Translations under genes and position numbers: made by a program
Notes under the pieces: generated by a model
Told to the model about the DNA's origin: nothing
Databases searched by the model: none
The model's input: only the letters and a program-made list of their open reading frames with translations
From: Acetobacteroides hydrogenigenes
Lineage (GTDB): Bacteria > Bacteroidota > Bacteroidia > Bacteroidales > ZOR0009
Assembly: GCF_004340205.1 (NCBI RefSeq)
Contig: NZ_SLWB01000005.1
Coordinates: 124,001-188,000 of the forward strand
DNA length: 64,000 nucleotides
Direction: 5' to 3'
Part shown: piece after piece, positions 60,010-64,000 of the stretch
Layout of the letters: each line of letters starts with the position of its first letter
Numbering within the stretch: position 1 is the first letter of the stretch

Positions 60010-60558
60010 ATGGATATGGAGCTGAAGGCAACTGTTGGAAACCCCAATGAAGCTATCCCTGTTAAACCAGGTTTTGAAGATTTTTTTGGGGAGATCATGA
60101 GCTTAGTCAGAAATGGGGAGATGAACAATCAGCTAGGAGAGGAATTAAAGCAGCTGGCACTGGCATTTCCGTTCAAACATGATATGGACCAGTTTAATAT
60201 AGTCAGCGATAAACCTTACGAGCGTACGCTCATTGGGAGGGACGAATCGGGATGGGAAGCCCTCGTTATGACCTGGCACAAGGGGGCGCAAAGCAGCATT
60301 CATGGTCACCCGGAATTTGCAGCCTACAGCTTGCTAAAGGGTAAGCTGCAGCTGGAGCTATTCGAAGATGTAGATGGCACCGGGAAAATTAAGCTAGCCA
60401 GAGTAACCGAAGCCGCCGAGAATACAGGTTTCTATGCTTTGGGAGAAGCCAACGTACTGACCAACCATATTCATCGGATTACCTGTTTGAGCGATATTGC
60501 TTATTCGTTACATATCTATTCTGATGATGCACGGAAAGGGGTTGTGTACGGGATATAA
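60010..60558 (+). CDS. Cupin protein, cysteine-dioxygenase-like
   Basis: 182 residues. The cupin core reads WEALVMTWHKGAQSSIHGHP then EFAAYSLLKGKLQLELFE, with the HGH metal ligands, and a later HRITCLSDIAYSLHIYSDD carrying the third His. Spacing and the AQSSIHGH motif resemble cysteine dioxygenase (CDO type I), which oxidises cysteine to cysteine sulfinate with Fe(II). Bacterial relatives also act on 3-mercaptopropionate or other thiols. No sulfinate pathway genes adjoin it. The start MDMELKATVG is preceded by a short A-rich leader. Confidence 0.82.
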   Translation: MDMELKATVGNPNEAIPVKPGFEDFFGEIMSLVRNGEMNNQLGEELKQLALAFPFKHDMDQFNIVSDKPYERTLIGRDESGWEALVMTWHKGAQSSIHGHPEFAAYSLLKGKLQLELFEDVDGTGKIKLARVTEAAENTGFYALGEANVLTNHIHRITCLSDIAYSLHIYSDDARKGVVYGI

Positions 60559-60876
60559 ATAGATACATAAAAGAAGAGCGAGGCTCGATATTGCCGAACA
60601 TTGTCTGAATTACGGATTCGACGGATTAATGGATTGCACGGCTAGCCTTTCACTATAAGAAGAATATCGCTGATTACTTGGTGTGCTTTCTGTGAAATCT
60701 GAGTAATGCTTTTAATCCGAGATTCAGACGATGAGGGTAGAGGTCTAGAATATAAGTAGCAGTCTTCGCCTAGCCTTGTACGCTGATGTAGACTACGACA
60801 TGGGATATAATAAGAGCAGTAGTCTTGGCGAAGACGTTAGTGACAAAGTTATGTAAACCGATTAAATCAGAATATC
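60559..60876. repeat. Spacer with imperfect inverted repeat
   Basis: GTCTGAATTACGGATT (60603-60618) pairs with AATCCGAGATTCAGAC (60714-60729), two mismatches, 95-nt loop. CTAGCCTTGTACGCTGATGTAG near 60769 also occurs near 52861. No gene. Confidence 0.5.
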
Positions 60877-61107
60877 ATGATGGAAAAAGGAAATCACATT
60901 GAAGGAGTTCCTCAAGAGCTTCAACGGTTACTCGATGTCGACAAAGACGCACAAGACTTTTTCAATTCATTATCTAAATCCTATAAGCAAGGGTATTGTG
61001 ATTGGGTTGGGTCTGCCAAGCAAGAAGCTACAAGGCAGACTAGAGCGGAGAAAGCCATTTTAATGCTCCGAAATAATCAAAAGACTTTAAAAACCGTCAA
61101 ATACTGA
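60877..61107 (+). CDS. Small YdeI/OmpD-associated-type protein
   Basis: 76 residues (ATG at 60877; the next codon is also Met). It reads GVPQELQRLLDVDKDAQDFF, NSLSKSYKQGYCDWVGSAKQ, EATRQTRAEKAILMLRNNQK. The pattern FF..LS.S.K..Y..W..SAK...TR..R.EKA...L is that of the C-terminal YdeI/OmpD-associated domain found alone or fused in many bacteria. Function is poorly known; some members are called bacteriocin-protection proteins. Cytosolic and basic. It follows a repeat-rich spacer, and a family A element begins 29 bp after its stop. Confidence 0.82.
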   Translation: MMEKGNHIEGVPQELQRLLDVDKDAQDFFNSLSKSYKQGYCDWVGSAKQEATRQTRAEKAILMLRNNQKTLKTVKY

Positions 61108-61135
61108 AGGTGCCTTGTTCGACTAAGGTGGGAGG

Positions 61136-61352
61136 CCTTAGCTGTCAAGATAAGTTTGAATTCAAAAGGATAAATACCCAATAGCAGCACGTTATCCCCT
61201 CTTGGGAGGGGTAGGGGTGGGTAAAACGTCTTAACCCACCCCTGCCCCTCCAAAAGAGGGGATAAGCAGTTTCAATCATGCTCAGGTGCTTGTTATCTAT
61301 CCATTCCTTTCTAAAATATAGGACTATACAATCCTTAGCTTGACGGCTATGG
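61136..61352. repeat. MITE-like element, family A, copy 2
   Basis: 217 bp. The right end CTTAGCTTGACGGCTATGG (61334-61352) is the exact reverse complement of the left end of copy 1 at 55155-55173. The left end CCTTAGCTGTCAAGATAAG (61136-61154) is a diverged inverse. Inside, GTTATCCCCTCTTGGGAGGG and GGTGGGTAAAAC are complementary to CCACCCCTGCCCCTCC and GAGGGGATAA. CCCAATAGCAGCACGTTATCC matches copy 1 in reverse orientation. No coding capacity. Confidence 0.8.
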
Positions 61353-61384
61353 GCAGTAGCCTTGCCGAATAGATGAATAGTATA

Positions 61385-61426
61385 AAAAACAATAGCCGCA
61401 GTAAATGCTACTGCGGCTATTGTTTT
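61385..61426. terminator. Strong hairpin terminator
   Basis: AAAACAATAGCCGCAGTA (61386-61403) is perfectly complementary to TACTGCGGCTATTGTTTT (61409-61426), loop AATGC. It lies 18 bp past the stop of the minus-strand gene at 61444. Confidence 0.88.
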
Positions 61427-61443
61427 ATAGTACGATGTAGGTT

Positions 61444-61746
61444 TTATCGTCTCAACCAGTACAGCCCCTTATAAGCGCTGTCGTTGTGGAACCATAGGGC
61501 AGGCGTTACCACCTTTCCCTCGCTGGTTTTCAGGTAGCGGTTGTACACGGCCATTACGGGGTTAAAGAGGATGTCGGTTACGCCAACGGTAACCTTTTCG
61601 TCCTGGTTAACGGTAACAACCTCTAGGCCGCTGGCGCTAAGGATGCCGGCAATGTGGCTGGCACGCTCGGGCGTAACGTTCTTCTCAACAATCGAGCAGG
61701 GCTTGCCATCGAGCTCCGCTACGGTATGGTGTGGGTTTAATGACAT
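61444..61746 (-). CDS. Small conserved-looking hypothetical protein
   Basis: 100 residues, cytosolic. It reads MSLNPHHTVAELDGKPCSIV, EKNVTPERASHIAGILSASG, LEVVTVNQDEKVTVGVTDIL, with an aromatic end (TPALWFHNDSAYKGLYWLRR). The alternating helix-strand pattern suggests a small alpha/beta fold. I recognise no family. GC content and codon use resemble the adjacent nuo genes, and it has its own strong terminator, so it is probably a real native gene. It lies downstream of nuoN on the same strand with 265 bp between. Confidence 0.65.
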   Translation of the reverse strand: MSLNPHHTVAELDGKPCSIVEKNVTPERASHIAGILSASGLEVVTVNQDEKVTVGVTDILFNPVMAVYNRYLKTSEGKVVTPALWFHNDSAYKGLYWLRR

Positions 61747-62011
61747 TGTTTTAGATGATAGGTATTAGACGCTAGATATTAGACATTAGTCGCGAACTGT
61801 TTGGGAACGGCAACCATAAAGGTAATAACAATGGAGTTATACGAAGTTAGACGAAGGTATTTCAGGAGTTAAACGAAGGCTGACGCATGAAATTTACTTT
61901 GTTAAGCAAAGTCTCTTGCCTTCGTCAAACGTGAGTAGTATGGGTCAAGTATCTTGCTTTATCTTCGTCTAACTTCCTCTAACTTCTGAAATAACTTCGT
62001 TTAACTTCTTC
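61747..62011. repeat. Spacer with inverted TAACTTC repeat words
   Basis: TTAGACGCTAGATATTAGAC (from about 61765) is a simple-sequence-like word. GAAGTTAGACGAAGG (about 61843) and GGAGTTAAACGAAGG (about 61865) are inverse copies of the words at 61963-62012 (CTTCGTCTAACTTCC, CTTCGTTTAACTTC). The two blocks therefore form a loose inverted repeat. No gene. Confidence 0.5.
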
Positions 62012-63433
62012 TTAAGCCGCCGCACTAAGCGTATTGATGAGCTTGTAGAGCGAACCAACAAATCCTAGCGCCACGATGCAGATGGTTGATACTACCAGCA
62101 CCAGCGTGGTAAGCGTAGGGCTCTTTATGGTTGGAATCGACTCCTCGGTTGGTGCGCTGATAATAACAACGCGAGCTACGCGTAGGTAGTTGTAGAGCGA
62201 TAGCACCATGTTGATGGTGGCAATGGCCAGCAACGGATAGATCTTCGATCCTAGTCCCGAAGTAATCAGGAAGAGCTTACCGAAAAACCCTGCGGTTGGC
62301 GGAACGCCTGCCAGCGAGAAGAGGGCAATGGCAAACACCAGCGCGTAGAAGGGGTTGGTCTTAAAGAGCCCCTTGTAGCTGTTGAGGTCTTCCTTGCCCG
62401 TTGCATCGCCAATGGCGGCAATTATGCCAAAGAGGGCGATGTTGCTGAACAGGTAGATGATAATGAAGTACACCGACGAGTCGATACCCATTTGCGAAGC
62501 CCCAGCAATACCCACCAGGATAAAGCCCACCTGAGCGATAGACGAGAAGGCTAGGAATCGCTTAAGGTTGGTTTGGCGCATGGCAAAGAGGTTACCCACA
62601 GTCATGGTGATGGCCGAAAGGATGCTGATGGCGTAGAGCCACTCGTCCTTTAGTGAGCCGAACACGCGGTAGAGCACGGTAATGAAGATGAACACCACGG
62701 CACCCTTCGATAGCACCGAAAGGTAGGTGGTAACGGGCGTTGGTGCGCCCTCGTAAACGTCGGCCGTCCACAGGTGGAAGGGCACGATGGACATCTTAAA
62801 GGCAAAGCCGCTAAGGATCATCACAAAGGCCAACAGCACCATTGCGTTTACGTGGATGCTCGACTCGATATGGGTAAAGCTAAGCCCTCCAAGAGCCCCG
62901 TAGAGCAGCGAGATACCGAATAGGGTGATACCTGTCGAGAAGGCCGATGTCATAATCAGCTTGATGCCCGCCTCCGACGAAGCCTTGCTGCTGGTTTGAA
63001 TGGCGGCAAGCGCTGCAAGCGGAATGCTGGCCAGCTCTAGTCCAATGTACAGCGGAAGCACGTGGCCGCTGGAGAGCATAACGTACATCCCTAGGATGCT
63101 GGAGAGCATCAGCACGAAAAACTCGAATCGCTTCTTAAGGTACATCAGCCAGGTAGTAGACGATAGCGATATAAGCACAAGACCAAGGTTGAGGATGCTC
63201 TTTTCGAGTACAATCAGCCCGTTGGTGTTGAAGAATCCGTCGAACAGCGTTCCATCGGCCATGGGGAGAATCCCAATCACAAAGTTGGCGATAAGCAACG
63301 AGTTCATCACCGTAAGGAACGACTTAACCCTCTTGTCGAACGCGGTAAGGTTGAAAATGAAAAGCGCAATGATGATGAGGGCAATCATCCATTCGAAGCG
63401 CATTAGCGTAAGGTATTGAAGCATTTCGTTCAA
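62012..63433 (-). CDS. nuoN: NADH-quinone oxidoreductase subunit N
   Basis: 473 residues with about fourteen transmembrane helices. It belongs to the antiporter-like Proton_antipo_M family: GHVLPLYIGLELASIPLAAL (conserved Glu of TM5), GFAFKMSIVPFHLWTADVYE (Lys in TM7 and the proton path), GAPTPVTTYLSVLSKGAVVF (Lys in TM8) and NLKRFLAFSSIAQVGFILVG. It is one of the proton-pumping subunits of complex I. Last gene of the nuo operon, 8 bp after nuoM. Confidence 0.95.
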   Translation of the reverse strand: MNEMLQYLTLMRFEWMIALIIIALFIFNLTAFDKRVKSFLTVMNSLLIANFVIGILPMADGTLFDGFFNTNGLIVLEKSILNLGLVLISLSSTTWLMYLKKRFEFFVLMLSSILGMYVMLSSGHVLPLYIGLELASIPLAALAAIQTSSKASSEAGIKLIMTSAFSTGITLFGISLLYGALGGLSFTHIESSIHVNAMVLLAFVMILSGFAFKMSIVPFHLWTADVYEGAPTPVTTYLSVLSKGAVVFIFITVLYRVFGSLKDEWLYAISILSAITMTVGNLFAMRQTNLKRFLAFSSIAQVGFILVGIAGASQMGIDSSVYFIIIYLFSNIALFGIIAAIGDATGKEDLNSYKGLFKTNPFYALVFAIALFSLAGVPPTAGFFGKLFLITSGLGSKIYPLLAIATINMVLSLYNYLRVARVVIISAPTEESIPTIKSPTLTTLVLVVSTICIVALGFVGSLYKLINTLSAAA

Positions 63434-63441
63434 TTTTCGGG

Positions 63442-64000
63442 TTATAATACTAGGCGTTTAGCGATCTCCTGCACGTCTGGACCAATAAGGTTGGTTAGCC
63501 AGAAGGGCATTGTGCCGATAAATACGATACCGGCAACCAGCAGGATAACGGCAAAGCGCTCGTTCCAGGTTGCGTCAGTAAGCTGCTTGAACTCGGCGTT
63601 CTTAATGGTTCCCCAAATGGCGGTTCCAACAGCGCGGAGAATGTATACGGCCGTTACCACAATTGATGATGCGGCAAGGATGGTGGCCACCTTGTAGAAG
63701 AGGCCTGCACGCTCCCACGATCCAACAAAGACGGTCATCTCCGAAACGAAACCGCTAAAGCCGGGAAGACCCAGCGAGCAAAGTCCAGCAATAATGAATG
63801 ATGTACCGATGAATGGCATTTGGGTGAAAACGCCTCCCAGCTCATCGGCCATACGGGTGTGGGTACGCTCGTATATCATACCGATAGCGGCAAAGAAGAG
63901 GGCCGTCATAATACCGTGCGATACCATTTGCATCACGGCGCCCGTCATTCCGGTTTGGGTTACCACGGCAATACCGAGAACCACGAAACCGCAGTGCGAT
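63442..64000 (-). CDS. nuoM: NADH-quinone oxidoreductase subunit M, C-terminal part
   Basis: The 3' part of a gene that continues past the right edge. The last 185 residues are visible: SHCGFVVLGIAVVTQTGMTG, AVMQMVSHGIMTALFFAAIG, MIYERTHTRMADELGG, FIIAGLCSLGLPGFSGFVSE, ending IAKRLVL. These are TM10-14 of NuoM, with the SH.GF motif and the His-Gly segment of the antiporter-like proton channel. It transfers protons across the inner membrane as part of complex I. An internal GTG could be mistaken for a start, but the frame is open to the window end. Confidence 0.93.
   Translation of the reverse strand, partial: SHCGFVVLGIAVVTQTGMTGAVMQMVSHGIMTALFFAAIGMIYERTHTRMADELGGVFTQMPFIGTSFIIAGLCSLGLPGFSGFVSEMTVFVGSWERAGLFYKVATILAASSIVVTAVYILRAVGTAIWGTIKNAEFKQLTDATWNERFAVILLVAGIVFIGTMPFWLTNLIGPDVQEIAKRLVL

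Overview
The window is chromosomal DNA from a member of the Bacteroidota, probably class Bacteroidia. Several lines agree: promoters of the TAnnTTTG type, a GldH lipoprotein beside a PSP1/RicT-like gene and trmB, a two-domain malic enzyme, Bacteroidota-style NusA and branching enzyme, and many secreted proteins and lipoproteins. A glycyl radical enzyme with its activase points to an anaerobe or facultative anaerobe. nuoM/nuoN at the right edge show that it also has a respiratory complex I. No rRNA, tRNA or CRISPR array was seen.

Layout. Positions 1-6900 are accessory: a truncated small gene, an IS110-family insertion sequence with structured non-coding flanks, three AT-rich genes of unknown function, then an array of REP-like palindromic repeats surrounding one uncharacterised coiled-coil gene. 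Positions 6.9-15.1 kb hold an alpha-L-fucosidase, a hydroxyproline-dehydratase-like glycyl radical enzyme with activase, a thioredoxin-fold protein and a GHL10-type glycosidase. Positions 15.2-20.2 kb are the rimP-nusA-infB operon. Then come a glycogen branching enzyme, a 42-bp tandem hairpin repeat, LD-carboxypeptidase and a PagL-like outer-membrane protein. Positions 25.3-29.3 kb are a housekeeping cluster (holB, PSP1, gldH, trmB). Positions 29.7-42 kb contain a possible small peptide gene, an alkyltransferase-like protein, DedA, a PAS protein, malic enzyme, dGTPase, an ECF sigma operon, a TPR protein, TerC and a PLP enzyme. Positions 42.1-48.7 kb are a tetR-tolC-adaptor-RND efflux operon.

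From 48.7 to 62 kb, genes are loosely spaced (a paralogue of the coiled-coil gene, alpha-galactosidase, CPBP protease, serine hydrolase, Crp-like regulator, YceI, DODA-type dioxygenase, FN3 protein, PD-(D/E)XK-like nuclease, cupin, YdeI-like protein). They are separated by repeat-rich spacers. nuoN and the 3' part of nuoM close the window.

The most unusual content lies in the spacers. They hold a MITE-like family of about 220 bp with 19-bp inverted ends (two well-preserved copies at 55.2 and 61.2 kb, diverged relatives at 8.8, 51.4 and 57.3 kb), a second dispersed family (1.9, 52.7 and 59.8 kb), the REP array, the 42-bp hairpin array, and cassette-like inverted motifs around accessory genes. 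The strongest mechanistic candidate is a possible bridge RNA beside the IS110 recombinase. Boundaries, families and RNA structures were read by eye and have not been computed.
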